64,000 nt of DNA from Mediterranea sp. (in: CFB group bacteria). GTDB taxonomy: Bacteria > Bacteroidota > Bacteroidia > Bacteroidales > Bacteroidaceae. Shown here piece by piece: positions 19,096 through 27,703 of this stretch; position 1 is the first letter of the stretch, and each line of letters starts with the position of its first letter. The position numbers and the translations under genes are program-made. The stretch lies in assembly GCA_031261785.1 (NCBI GenBank), contig JAISIZ010000019.1:36860-100859 (forward strand). The letters are read 5' to 3'. The notes below the pieces were generated by a model. The model had not been told where the DNA came from and searched no databases. It was given only the letters and a program-made list of their open reading frames with translations.

Positions 19096-19134
19096 CTGCC
19101 GGCGTAAAAGCTCGCGGCTTTTACCTAAATTTGC
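19096..19134 (+). promoter_or_regulatory. Promoter-hairpin module, copy 1 (with -7 box TAAATTTG at 19126-19133)
   Basis: This 39-bp sequence is 38/39 identical to 43597-43635 on the minus strand upstream of yaaA. It contains a perfect dyad GTAAAAGC-TCGCG-GCTTTTAC immediately before TAAATTTG, a perfect Bacteroidetes -7 box, and is preceded by a T-rich stretch. The box ends 22 bp before the ATG at 19156. The dyad sits between the -33 and -7 regions, where an operator would act. Confidence 0.65.
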
Positions 19135-19155
19135 GTCACAATTGAATATTGATGG

Positions 19156-19446
19156 ATGAACGGATACTCTCAAGAGCCTGCAGAGGAACGGATAAAGACG
19201 CTTCGACCACTTATTCCAGAAGTCTCTGACAAAGGTAAGGTGGGTTGGGAAAAGCTCGAAGCGACGTTAGGCGGGAATGCCAATTTCGCCAATGAACGGT
19301 ATGTCCTTGATTGGACGGGCAAGAGTGATATTTGGTTGGCGACTGACGAAGTCATTAAGCCTTGGAAAAGAAATGAAAGTGACTTTAAAATGGGAAATAT
19401 GGATGCCGGTAGATTAATAAAATATGGGAGGAAACAAAAGGTATGA
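19156..19446 (+). pseudogene. Truncated type III-like DNA methyltransferase (Mod), N-terminal fragment
   Basis: The 96-aa product has the N-terminal pattern of Mod-type adenine methyltransferases: an opening EERIKTLRPLIPEVSDKGKV, then WEKLEATLG and FANERYVLDWTGKSDIW. Intact relatives continue for 500 or more residues with DPPY and FxGxG motifs. Here the match ends at about residue 62, and the remainder (ATDEVIKPWKRNESDFKMGN...) is not recognisable as Mod. It is therefore a broken 5' end joined to other sequence. It still has a good promoter, and its stop overlaps the next gene's ATG (ATGA), so it may now serve as a leader ORF. Base composition is more A/T-rich than the neighbours, which suggests transferred DNA. 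Confidence 0.65.
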
Positions 19447-20615
19447 ACGCAATTGAACTATTAGATATAATCAGCACTGGCGAGACCAGTACAGTACAAT
19501 TCAAGGAAACACTTCCGCACAAAGACAGTGTAGCGCAAGAAATCGTGGCAATGTCCAATTCCCTGGGAGGTGTCATTCTTATTGGCATTAAAGATGTCAC
19601 GGGAGAACCAACAGGTCTGTCTGCCAAACAAATAGAAGAATATGACAGAGTCATATCCCAAATTGCGGATAACATTAGGCCTATAGTCTACATACATACA
19701 GAAGTGGTAAAGATTGATGTAGACAATTCCAGAAGAAACATATTGGTCATACGTATCCAAGAAGGCATAAACAAGCCATACAAAACAGCGAAAGGGGAAA
19801 TCTATGTGAAACAAGGCTCAAACAAACGCCTGCTTACCGACAATCCCGAAATCATGCGTTTATTCCAAAACAGCGGTAACCTATTGGTTGACGAAATGGA
19901 AGTCTATGGAACCAATATGGATGACATCAACAAAGAGGCGTTCGCGAATTATTTCAAGAGAGACTTCGGACTAACCTACGAAGAGAAAGGACTAACGCTG
20001 GAAGAAGCGTTAAAGGCCAAGCGAGTATTGCGTAACGGGCAACTTTCCTTGGCTGGACTTCTGTTCTTCGGTAACGATCCGCAGAGTGTTAAGCCCGCCT
20101 TTACCATTAAAGCCGCATCTATCGTAGGCAATGACATTGCCGGCACCCTGTACCGGAGTAAACCCGCAGATTTTAGAGGTACTATTCCTCAGTTATTCAA
20201 TGAGGCCATGTTCTTCTTGAAGGCTAACCTGAAGTATTTGCAGGGTGATCAAGGATTCAATTCTATTGGACGTTTAGAAGTATCGGAAGTCGCCTTAGTG
20301 GAGCTGGTACAGAAAGCTCTGGTCCATAGGGATTATTTCAGGAATTCCCCGATACGCCTACTGATATTTGACAATAGGGTGGAAATCATCAGTCCGGGCA
20401 AATTGCCAAATAGCCTCACGGTAGAAGATATAAAGTATGGGAACCCGATTATCAGGAACAATCAATTAGTATCATTTGGCTTGCGCACGATGCCTTTTAG
20501 TGGATTAGGTTCAGGTATTAAAAGAGCTATCGCGGAACAACCTGATATCGAACTAATAAATGACACGGGGGGAGATCAGTTTATTGTCAAGATTCCTCGT
20601 CCCGTTACAGATTGA
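19443..20615 (+). CDS. AlbA_2/Schlafen-domain ATP-binding protein (RecG-like HATPase C-terminus)
   Basis: This 390-aa protein starts with an AlbA_2 (Schlafen-type, divergent AAA_4) domain: ETSTVQFKETLPHKDSVAQE, IVAMSNSLGGVILIGIKD and YVKQGSNKRLL span residues about 14-135. The C-terminal third has the HATPase_c_4 pattern seen in so-called RecG-like transcriptional regulators (LVQKALVHRDYFRNSPIRLL, VEIISPGKLPNSLTVEDI, GSGIKRAI). Roles of such proteins range from transcription control to mobile-element defence and are not settled. It overlaps the Mod fragment by 4 nt and shares its promoter. With the A/T-rich composition, this suggests that the two are the rest of an acquired restriction-type locus. 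Confidence 0.8.
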   Translation: MNAIELLDIISTGETSTVQFKETLPHKDSVAQEIVAMSNSLGGVILIGIKDVTGEPTGLSAKQIEEYDRVISQIADNIRPIVYIHTEVVKIDVDNSRRNILVIRIQEGINKPYKTAKGEIYVKQGSNKRLLTDNPEIMRLFQNSGNLLVDEMEVYGTNMDDINKEAFANYFKRDFGLTYEEKGLTLEEALKAKRVLRNGQLSLAGLLFFGNDPQSVKPAFTIKAASIVGNDIAGTLYRSKPADFRGTIPQLFNEAMFFLKANLKYLQGDQGFNSIGRLEVSEVALVELVQKALVHRDYFRNSPIRLLIFDNRVEIISPGKLPNSLTVEDIKYGNPIIRNNQLVSFGLRTMPFSGLGSGIKRAIAEQPDIELINDTGGDQFIVKIPRPVTD

Positions 20616-20625
20616 AACCGTATAG

Positions 20626-21075
20626 ATGGAAGCTATAGAACAAATCATCAATAACAAGAAACGGTATCTCGACCTCCTCTTGCTGGCGGATGAGCAAGAA
20701 TCCATGATAGACCTCTATCTGGAACGCGGAGACATGTTTGTGCTGTACCGCGGCGATAGCCCCGTATCCTCCATTGTCGTGACAAACGAGGGGGAAGGCG
20801 TATATGAAATCAAGAGTATAGCCACTTATCCCGAGCACCAGGGAAAAGGCTATGCCCGACGGTTGATCGGATACGTCGAGACCCATTATCGGGGCATCGC
20901 CCGTACCTGGCTGGTCGGTACAGGCGAGACCCCGCAAATCCTATCGTTTTACGCGCATTGCGGATTTACCTATTCGCATCGTATCCCCAACTTCTTTATC
21001 GACAACTATGACCATCCCATGATAGAGGACGGCAAGCTATTGACGGATATGGTTTACCTGAAGAAGGAAGCTTAG
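20626..21075 (+). CDS. GNAT family N-acetyltransferase
   Basis: This 149-aa cytosolic protein has the GNAT core: SIATYPEHQGKGYARRLIGY carries the acetyl-CoA pyrophosphate-binding loop (Q/RxxGxG/A, about residues 72-82), and ILSFYAHCGFTYSHRIPNFF is the typical C-terminal motif B. It transfers acetyl from acetyl-CoA to an unknown amine. It begins 10 bp after the AlbA gene, so it is probably co-transcribed, and its stop codon overlaps by 4 bp the stop of the convergent TonB receptor gene. Confidence 0.88.
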   Translation: MEAIEQIINNKKRYLDLLLLADEQESMIDLYLERGDMFVLYRGDSPVSSIVVTNEGEGVYEIKSIATYPEHQGKGYARRLIGYVETHYRGIARTWLVGTGETPQILSFYAHCGFTYSHRIPNFFIDNYDHPMIEDGKLLTDMVYLKKEA

Positions 21076-23483
21076 AACCGGCACCGCAACTCTATGCCCA
21101 GCTGGACGGGATTGCCCATCTGCGCGAAGCCCTTGCTCATGGTCTCGAAGTAGAAGGCGGTGTAGCGGCGGTCGAGGATGTTGCGTGCCCAGACGCTGGC
21201 GCTGGCGTTCCCCATCTCGGCGCTGAGGCGCATCCCCAGCAGGCCGTAGAAAGCTTGGCTCACGTTGTTGCGCTCCGTCCAGTAGACACGTCCGGCGGCG
21301 TTGTAGCTGGCCTGCAGCACGAGGCGATCCACGAAGCTGCCTTGCCCGAACGGGATGCCGTACTGCCCACCCACACTCAGCGTGTGGCGGGGCACGAAAG
21401 GCACGCGCTTGCCGTTGTAGCTCACGTCCTGGTAGGTGCCGTCGTCCATCTTCTCGCGGGCCACGTAGTCGGTGAAGGCGGCATAGGTGTAGCCGTAGCT
21501 GGCCTGTAGGCTAAGGTCGCGCGTCAGGCTGGCGCGCAGTCCCAGCTCGGCGCCGTAGCTGTGGCTCTTGCCGGCGTTGACGGTGACGCGTCCCAGGCCG
21601 CTCTCCACGAACTCGGAGATTTGCTGGTCGCGGGTATTCATGTAGAAGCCCGAGAGGTCGGCCCACAGCCTGTCCTGCCAGAGGGTGAGGCGTGCGCCCG
21701 CCTCGTAGCTCCAGGTGTACTCGGGTTTGTAGGTCGTGGCCTCGCCGACACCCTGCACGGGCTTGCCCTCGGGAATCATGCCGCCCACCTGGGGAGGAGC
21801 GGCGGCGCGGAGCGCGTCCATGGCCGAGTTGCGCAAGCCTTGCTGTATCAGTTCGGAAAATCCCTGTATATTGTATCCGCCCGACCGGTATCCTTTGGAG
21901 ACGGTGGCGTAGACGTTGTTGCCTCGTTCCCATTCGTACTGCAGGGCGAACTTGGGCAGCAGCTGGAGGTAAGCGTCGGACTCCGTGCCCACGAGGGCAT
22001 AGTCGGCCACCAAGCCTTCCGCGAAAGGACGTCCGCCAACGCTGAAGTCGAAGTTCATCGGGTCGATCGAGGTGTCGTAGGACATCTTCATCCGCTCGAG
22101 GTCGAGTCGCAGGCCCACGGTGAGCGAGAGGCCGTCGACGAGCAGGTCGTTGTAGGTCGACTGGTGATAGATGGCGAGGTTCATCGTCGGCGTGCGGAAC
22201 GTTCCGGGCACGCCCAGCTCGGTGTTGTGGATAGTCATGCCCATCGGGGGCATCATGGGGTTACTGGCTTGCAACTGGTCGAAGACGTGGTTCACGTTGC
22301 CCTCGATCATTTCCTTCACCCCGTCCTCACGGAAGGTCACCGGAGCGTTGGTGCGCAGCCATTGGTAAAAGCCGAAAGCTCCCGTCACCCATTGCCAGTC
22401 GCCACCGGGCTTGGACTTCATCACAAGCTCTTCGGACAGGGTGTTGGAGCGCTGGCGTTGGCAGAGGGTATAGATGTCCTTCTCGGTGAAATCCTGGTCG
22501 ATGGACATACGGTCGTTGAGGTTCTGGAATCCCGTGACGGAGCTGAGGATGAAGCCCCGGGCCTGGTACTCCAGCGTCAGCCCGGCGTTGAGCAGTCCGC
22601 GACGGTATCCGCTACGCCGGTTGTAGGCAATCTTGCCCATGTATTCGGGTCGTGTCTCCACGGTGGGCGCCGGTTCCTGGCCGTCGGGCGTCAGTCCCCG
22701 CGTCACGCCGGTGTAGGCGTATGGGTACCCGCCTTGGTCGCTGTAGCTGTAGTTCACGCTGGCGTCGAGCTTGAGGTCGCTGGTGGGAAAGTAGATGGCG
22801 CGCAGGCGTCCGCCTCCGGCGTCGCTCTTGTCCACTCGCTGATTGTCGAGGGCGACGTTCCTGAAAAAGCCTCCCGTATGGTCGTAGAATCCTCCGGCCG
22901 AGAAGGCTAACTTGTTGGAGAGGCGGTGGTAGCGCGTGAGCGAAGCTTTGTAGTCGCCATACGTGGCGGCGCCGAGGATGACGTCCGTACCCTGGTAGTT
23001 GAAGGGCGACTTGGTGTGCACCTTGATGAGGCCGCCCATGGTGTTGCGTCCGTAGAGCGTGCCTTGCGGGCCGCGGAGCACGTCGACGCGCTCGATGTCG
23101 TAGTAGTCGAAGTCGAAAGCGGATTTCTCGATATAGGGTACGTTGTCGACATACAGCCCCACGGAGGGGGTGTTGGTGCGAGAGCCTATGCCTCGTATAT
23201 ATATAGAGGTGGTGAGCTTGGAACCGTAGTCGGGGATGAAAAGGTTGGGCACGATGGCCGAGAGGTTCTTCACCGAGTTCACTTGGTTGGCCCGCATGTC
23301 GTCTTGCGACAGGAGCGTGGACGACAGGGCTTGCTCGCGCAGCTTCGTGTTCTCTTTGGGCGCGGCGATGATCGTCACTTCCTCGAGGTCGACCACCTTC
23401 AGCGAATCGACGGGTAGTTTTTCGGCCCGGACCGACGCGGTAGCGAGAAGCGCCAGGGCCATCAGCATGTTCTTTTTTGTCAT
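21072..23483 (-). CDS. TonB-dependent receptor
   Basis: This outer-membrane receptor is about 803 aa, with a signal peptide (MTKKNMLMALALLATASVRA), a TonB box-like VDLEEVTIIA, a plug domain (SIYIRGIGSRTNTPSVGLYV, DVLRGPQGTLYGRNTMGG) and a 22-strand barrel ending in QLGIELRCRF with a terminal Phe. The plug closely follows the classical siderophore/vitamin receptor layout without the SusC N-terminal domains, so an iron chelate or small cofactor is a likely ligand, but nothing in the neighbourhood says which. The ORF track extends to 23564; MTKKNML at 23483 directly precedes the signal peptide and is preferred. Confidence 0.88.
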   Translation of the reverse strand: MTKKNMLMALALLATASVRAEKLPVDSLKVVDLEEVTIIAAPKENTKLREQALSSTLLSQDDMRANQVNSVKNLSAIVPNLFIPDYGSKLTTSIYIRGIGSRTNTPSVGLYVDNVPYIEKSAFDFDYYDIERVDVLRGPQGTLYGRNTMGGLIKVHTKSPFNYQGTDVILGAATYGDYKASLTRYHRLSNKLAFSAGGFYDHTGGFFRNVALDNQRVDKSDAGGGRLRAIYFPTSDLKLDASVNYSYSDQGGYPYAYTGVTRGLTPDGQEPAPTVETRPEYMGKIAYNRRSGYRRGLLNAGLTLEYQARGFILSSVTGFQNLNDRMSIDQDFTEKDIYTLCQRQRSNTLSEELVMKSKPGGDWQWVTGAFGFYQWLRTNAPVTFREDGVKEMIEGNVNHVFDQLQASNPMMPPMGMTIHNTELGVPGTFRTPTMNLAIYHQSTYNDLLVDGLSLTVGLRLDLERMKMSYDTSIDPMNFDFSVGGRPFAEGLVADYALVGTESDAYLQLLPKFALQYEWERGNNVYATVSKGYRSGGYNIQGFSELIQQGLRNSAMDALRAAAPPQVGGMIPEGKPVQGVGEATTYKPEYTWSYEAGARLTLWQDRLWADLSGFYMNTRDQQISEFVESGLGRVTVNAGKSHSYGAELGLRASLTRDLSLQASYGYTYAAFTDYVAREKMDDGTYQDVSYNGKRVPFVPRHTLSVGGQYGIPFGQGSFVDRLVLQASYNAAGRVYWTERNNVSQAFYGLLGMRLSAEMGNASASVWARNILDRRYTAFYFETMSKGFAQMGNPVQLGIELRCRF

Positions 23484-23684
23484 ACGAAAGGATGAGTTAG
23501 TCGGCACGTCGTGCATCGCATGTATTGCCGCTACAAAGAAACGAGAAAAACGGCGGATGGCCAATCCTCATTTATTAGGATATTGAGGGGAGTGAATAGT
23601 GATCAGGGGTTGGTAAGTAGTGATTATATGGGTAAATTGAAACAAAAAGTACCCGAAAGGCATTATATTTAGAAAGAAACGAGC

Positions 23685-23692
23685 TATCTTTG
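23685..23692 (+). promoter_or_regulatory. Bacteroidetes -7 box for the Omp85-like gene
   Basis: TATCTTTG, a perfect TAnnTTTG match, lies 26 bp before the ATG at 23719, probably driving both this gene and the overlapping phosphoethanolamine transferase. Confidence 0.6.
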
Positions 23693-23718
23693 CGGCCCGT
23701 TTCACACCAAATTGATGT

Positions 23719-24945
23719 ATGAGAGGTATAAAAAAGAGTATATTCATAGTCCTCTCCGCACAAATACTGTTGACACAAACCGCGCTCGGCGCACGGGGAT
23801 ACACACCAGATGATTCCCAGGCAACAGGACTGCAGAGAAGAGATACCACAGCCATATCGGCCGCACAGGACGATAACGCCCTTTCCGACACCACGGTAGC
23901 CAAACGAGGCTTCTTCAGGAAGTTCATCGACTACTTCAACAACGCCAACAAGGAGAAAAAGAACAAGAAATTCGACTTCAGCGTGATCGGCGGGCCACAC
24001 TATTCCAGCGACGTGAAGCTGGGCCTGGGGCTGGTGGCCGCCGGGCTGTATCGCACCGACTCGCTCCTGCCCCCGTCCAACGTCTCCATCTACGGCGACG
24101 TCTCCACCGTGGGATTCTATCTGCTGGGCGTGAAGGGCAACCACCTCTTCCCCCGCGACAAGTATCGCCTCAACTACAAGCTATACTTCTACTCCTTCCC
24201 CAGCCTCTACTGGGGGCGAGGATACCCGAACGGCCGCGACGACGCCAACGAGAGTGCCTACAAGCGCTTCCAGGCACGCGTGCAGGCCGACTTCGCCATA
24301 CGTGTGGCACGCAACTTCTACATCGGCCCCACCGTGGAGTTCGACTACATACGGGGTAGCCGCATGGACAAGCCCGAGCTGTGGGAGGGACAGGACGTCG
24401 CGACCACCAACACCACCCTGGGCGTGTCGCTGGTGTACGACTCGCGCGACTTCATCACCAACGCCTACCGCGGCTATTACCTGCGCGTGGACCAACTGTT
24501 CAGCCCCGCCTTCCTGGGCAATCATTACGCCTTCAGCAGCACCGAGCTGACCACCAGCTACTACCACCGCGTATGGACAGGCGGCGTGCTGGCCGCGCAA
24601 GCGCACACCCTGCTCACCTACGGCAACACGCCCTGGGGACTGATGGCCAAGCTGGGCGGAAGCGAGTCGATGCGCGGCTACTACGAGGGACGCTACCGCG
24701 ACAAATGTGCCGCCGACGCGCAGGTGGAGCTGCGCCAACACGTGTGGAGACGCAACGGGCTGGCCTTCTGGGTAGGCGCGGGCACCGTCTTCGCGCGGCT
24801 CTCCGACTTCAGACCCGCCCACATCCTGCACAATTACGGGCTGGGCTACCGCTGGGAGTTCAAGAAACGGGTCAACGTACGATTGGATTATGGATTCGGC
24901 CGAAGCCAATCCGGATTTATTTTTAGCATCAATGAAGCTTTTTAA
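23719..24945 (+). CDS. Omp85/BamA-like outer-membrane barrel without POTRA domains
   Basis: This 408-aa exported protein has a signal peptide (KKSIFIVLSAQILLTQTALG) and a short linker. The C-terminal barrel is of the surface antigen (D15/Omp85) type: VSLVYDSRDFITNAYRGYYL is the conserved strand-turn, GSESMRGYYEGRYRD carries the (V/I)RG(Y/F)-like loop-6 motif, and LGYRWEFKKRVNVRLDYGFG is the final strand pair. POTRA domains are absent, as in many Bacteroidetes BamA-like proteins of about 400 aa. The function is therefore unlikely to be general barrel assembly; translocation of a partner or lipid is possible. It overlaps the next gene by 14 nt. Confidence 0.83.
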   Translation: MRGIKKSIFIVLSAQILLTQTALGARGYTPDDSQATGLQRRDTTAISAAQDDNALSDTTVAKRGFFRKFIDYFNNANKEKKNKKFDFSVIGGPHYSSDVKLGLGLVAAGLYRTDSLLPPSNVSIYGDVSTVGFYLLGVKGNHLFPRDKYRLNYKLYFYSFPSLYWGRGYPNGRDDANESAYKRFQARVQADFAIRVARNFYIGPTVEFDYIRGSRMDKPELWEGQDVATTNTTLGVSLVYDSRDFITNAYRGYYLRVDQLFSPAFLGNHYAFSSTELTTSYYHRVWTGGVLAAQAHTLLTYGNTPWGLMAKLGGSESMRGYYEGRYRDKCAADAQVELRQHVWRRNGLAFWVGAGTVFARLSDFRPAHILHNYGLGYRWEFKKRVNVRLDYGFGRSQSGFIFSINEAF

Positions 24946-26644
24946 GACAATACAAACATGGTTTGAGAACCAAGAACACCTGTTCTACCTGTTCCTCGCC
25001 ATACTGATGGCGCCCAACCTGGCGCTTTGCGTCACCGAGCCGATGACGCCGCTGGCCAAGGTCTGCAACATACTGCTCCCGCTCGGCTGCTACTACGTGC
25101 TGATGACCCTCTCGAGAAACTGTGGCAAAATGCTTTGGTTCCTCTTCCTCTTCGTCTTTCTCGGCGCGTTCCAGATCGTGCTCCTCTACCTCTTCGGACA
25201 ATCCATCATCGCCGTGGATATGTTCCTCAATCTGGTCACCACCAACTCCTCGGAGGCGCTCGAGCTGCTCGACAACCTGTTGCCGGCCATCGGCATCGTC
25301 CTGCTGCTCTACGTGCCGGCGCTGGTGATGGCCGCCATCTCCGTCGTGCGCAAGCGAAAGCTCTCGACCAGCTTCATGCATAAGCAGCGCCGACGTGCCG
25401 GAGCCACGCTCGCCATCGGCTTCCTCTCCCTGCTGGGAGCCGAGCTGCAAGGGGCCGACTACGAGATCACTACCGAGCTATACCCCCTCAACGTCTGCTA
25501 CAACGCGAAGCTGGCCGTGGAGCGCACAGCCCTCACCGAACATTACCACGCTTCCTCGCGCGACTTCAGCTACCACGCCCGAGCCACGCATCCCCAGCGG
25601 CGACGGGAGGTGTACGTCATGGTGATCGGCGAGACGTCGCGCGCCGACAACTGGCAATTGTTCGGCTACAACCGCGCGACCAACCCGCGCCTGTCCGAGC
25701 AATCGGGACTGGTGACGTTCCCGAAAACGCTGAGCGAGTCGAACACCACGCACAAGAGCGTACCCATGCTGCTCTCCGGGGTGAACGCTTGCGACTTCGA
25801 TTCCATCTATTACCGCAAGGGCATCATCACCGCCTTCAAGGAGGCCGGATTCCACACGGCCTTCTTCTCTAACCAACGTCGCAACCATTCGTTCATCGAT
25901 TTCTTCGGCATGGAGGCAGACACATACGACTTCATCAAAGAAGACAGCGCCGACACCCACTACAACCCCTCGGACGAGGAACTGCTGAACCTCGTGACCA
26001 AAGAACTCGACCGCGGAGCCGAAAAGGAATTCATCGTGCTCCACGCCTACGGATCGCACTTCAACTACCACGAACGCTACCCCGGCGACAAAGCCTGCTT
26101 CACCCCCGATTACCCCACGGAGGCCGAACCCAAGAACCGCCCCCAATTGGTGAACGCCTACGACAACACCATACGCCAGACCGACGACCTCCTCGCACGC
26201 CTCATCCTCCTGCTCGAGACGCAGGAAGCCGATGCCGCCGTGGCCTACACCTCCGACCACGGCGAGGACATATTCGACGACGCACGCCTGCTGTTCCTAC
26301 ACGCCTCGCCCGTGCCCTCGTACTACCAGCTCCACGTACCCCTCTTGCTATGGATGTCGCCCGGCTACCGGACCAACTATCCCGAACATTGGCAGGCGGC
26401 CATGGCCAACCGCGACAAAGACATATCGTCCAGCCACTCCTTCTTCCACACCGTGCTCGACCTGGCAGGCATCGCCACCCCCTACGCCAACAACAGCCTC
26501 TCCGTCGTCTCCACCCGCTACGCCATGCGCCCGCGCGTCTACCTCACCGACCACAACAAGCCCGCCCCCCTCACCCGCGTCGGGATGAAAAAGGAAGATT
26601 TCGAGATGCTCCGGAAGAAGGGAATAGGGGAATGGGGAGAGTAG
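24932..26644 (+). CDS. Lipid A phosphoethanolamine transferase (EptA-like, sulfatase fold)
   Basis: This 570-aa inner-membrane protein has about five N-terminal TM helices (within residues 17-167) and a periplasmic alkaline-phosphatase/sulfatase-fold domain. Motifs are MVIGETSRADNWQLFGYNR (first metal site, about 229-247), ESNTTHKSVPML with the nucleophilic Thr (about 270-280), AYGSHFNYHERYP and AYTSDHGEDI (second metal site). It moves phosphoethanolamine from phosphatidylethanolamine to lipid A or another surface glycan; in this family the change reduces negative surface charge. The ORF track begins at 24890, but MKLFKTIQTWF at 24932 is the natural start. Overlap with the upstream barrel gene implies translational coupling. 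Confidence 0.85.
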   Translation: MKLFKTIQTWFENQEHLFYLFLAILMAPNLALCVTEPMTPLAKVCNILLPLGCYYVLMTLSRNCGKMLWFLFLFVFLGAFQIVLLYLFGQSIIAVDMFLNLVTTNSSEALELLDNLLPAIGIVLLLYVPALVMAAISVVRKRKLSTSFMHKQRRRAGATLAIGFLSLLGAELQGADYEITTELYPLNVCYNAKLAVERTALTEHYHASSRDFSYHARATHPQRRREVYVMVIGETSRADNWQLFGYNRATNPRLSEQSGLVTFPKTLSESNTTHKSVPMLLSGVNACDFDSIYYRKGIITAFKEAGFHTAFFSNQRRNHSFIDFFGMEADTYDFIKEDSADTHYNPSDEELLNLVTKELDRGAEKEFIVLHAYGSHFNYHERYPGDKACFTPDYPTEAEPKNRPQLVNAYDNTIRQTDDLLARLILLLETQEADAAVAYTSDHGEDIFDDARLLFLHASPVPSYYQLHVPLLLWMSPGYRTNYPEHWQAAMANRDKDISSSHSFFHTVLDLAGIATPYANNSLSVVSTRYAMRPRVYLTDHNKPAPLTRVGMKKEDFEMLRKKGIGEWGE

Positions 26645-26764
26645 TGTATGAGGAAGTGCGGGGCTTCTACATTCTCGCTCTGTACGCTTGCTTATTTACG
26701 TATTAATTTGTTTCTTTGCACCAAGAAACAAGAGCAACAATATACCGCCATAAACAGGAAGAGT

Positions 26765-26992
26765 ATGAACGAGCAAGATTTTTCTAACAGAATCGAATAC
26801 TTTGTGGCTTGTATAGGTGCCTTCGCCGAAAGATACACCCTTACCAACGGACAAGCATATCGGTATTTGAAACGCTTCGCAGGCCTCGACTTTTTGGACG
26901 AGTTCTACGATATCGAACACACTTTTTCCATAGAAGAGGCCATCGACGACCTCACTAAAATCTGCCAACGAAACGGAGGAGGATTGGGATGA
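26765..26992 (+). CDS. DUF3791 family small protein (putative antitoxin)
   Basis: This 75-aa protein (MNEQDFSNRIEYFVACIGAF...) has the DUF3791 pattern: a short helical domain with FAERYTLTNGQAYRYLKRFA, then DFLDEFYDIEHTFSIEEAID. The ORF-track start at 26648 adds 39 unlikely residues, so I use the ATG at 26765. Its stop overlaps the ATG of the DUF3990 gene by 4 nt. In many Bacteroidetes and Firmicutes, DUF3791 genes sit beside DUF3990 genes, which suggests an antitoxin or partner role. That role is inferred from arrangement only. Confidence 0.75.
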   Translation: MNEQDFSNRIEYFVACIGAFAERYTLTNGQAYRYLKRFAGLDFLDEFYDIEHTFSIEEAIDDLTKICQRNGGGLG

Positions 26993-27468
26993 AGCTATAC
27001 CATGGATCGAATATGGAAATTGCCTCGATCGAACTCCAGAAAGGAAGACCTGGAAAAGATTTCGGCAAAGGATTCTACCTAAGCGCCGAATTAAAACAGG
27101 CCGAACGAATGGCTCGCTTGACGACATTCCGACAAGGAGAAGGGATACCAATGGTATCCATCTTCGAGTTTGACGAGGATACAGCAAACAAAGACGACTT
27201 TATCAAAATAAAACATTTCCATGCCTATAACGAAGAATGGGCAGAGTTCATACTACTCAACCGAAACAACAATACCGCCCAACAAGCACACGACTATGAC
27301 ATCGTCATTGGTCCTATCGCCGATGATGCCGTAGGGATGCAATTAAGGCGTTTCTTACAAGGATACATTAATCTATCTCAATTAGTTAATGAATTATCCT
27401 ACATTCACCCCACTATACAATATTTCTTTGGCAGTCCCCATGCCATCAATCTATTGAGAAAGCTATAA
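26989..27468 (+). CDS. DUF3990 protein, ADP-ribosyltransferase-like
   Basis: This 159-aa cytosolic protein shows the three sites of an H-Y-E type ADP-ribosyltransferase fold. These are LYHGSNMEI with His5 near the N-terminus, GKDFGKGFYLSAELKQAERM with the Tyr of the GFYLS motif (about residue 30), and NEEWAEFILLNR with the Glu at about residue 86. DUF3990 has, from memory, been placed in the ART superfamily by comparative analysis. The target is unknown. It is flanked on both sides by DUF3791 proteins with overlapping or near-overlapping ends, giving a compact three-gene unit typical of toxin-antitoxin design. Confidence 0.8.
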   Translation: MKLYHGSNMEIASIELQKGRPGKDFGKGFYLSAELKQAERMARLTTFRQGEGIPMVSIFEFDEDTANKDDFIKIKHFHAYNEEWAEFILLNRNNNTAQQAHDYDIVIGPIADDAVGMQLRRFLQGYINLSQLVNELSYIHPTIQYFFGSPHAINLLRKL

Positions 27469-27469
27469 T

Positions 27470-27703
27470 ATGATGAATAAAGACAAACAATTCATGATTG
27501 AATTCCTGGTGAAAGAGCTTCTGGAGATGCTTATGGATGAATACGGATGGGACATCTCAAAGGCTATGGATGTGCTCTATTCGTCCGAGACTTTCGCCAA
27601 ATTGGAGGACGAACGATCGGGTTTGTACTATCAAGGAGCCGTTTATGTGTACAGTTTCCTAAGGCAGGAGATCGTTCACCCCACCAACCCCGCTATGAAC
27701 TGA
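27470..27703 (+). CDS. DUF3791 family small protein, second copy
   Basis: This 77-aa protein (FMIEFLVKELLEMLMDEYGW...) resembles DUF3791: an N-terminal helix, YGWDISKAMDVLYSSETFAKL and a C-terminal helix with YYQGAVYVYSFLRQEI. It begins 1 nt after the DUF3990 stop (ATGATG; the second ATG at 27473 is equally possible), so it is in the same transcript. It differs clearly from the upstream DUF3791 copy. Having two distinct partners around one ART gene is notable. Its 3' end overlaps the convergent DUF456 gene by 28 bp. Confidence 0.68.
   Translation: MMNKDKQFMIEFLVKELLEMLMDEYGWDISKAMDVLYSSETFAKLEDERSGLYYQGAVYVYSFLRQEIVHPTNPAMN

Noticed and set aside
21561-22910. 449-aa plus-strand ORF antisense to the TonB receptor
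   Set aside because: High-GC antisense shadow; the composition is Val/Gly/His-rich and the minus strand carries all TonB-receptor motifs.
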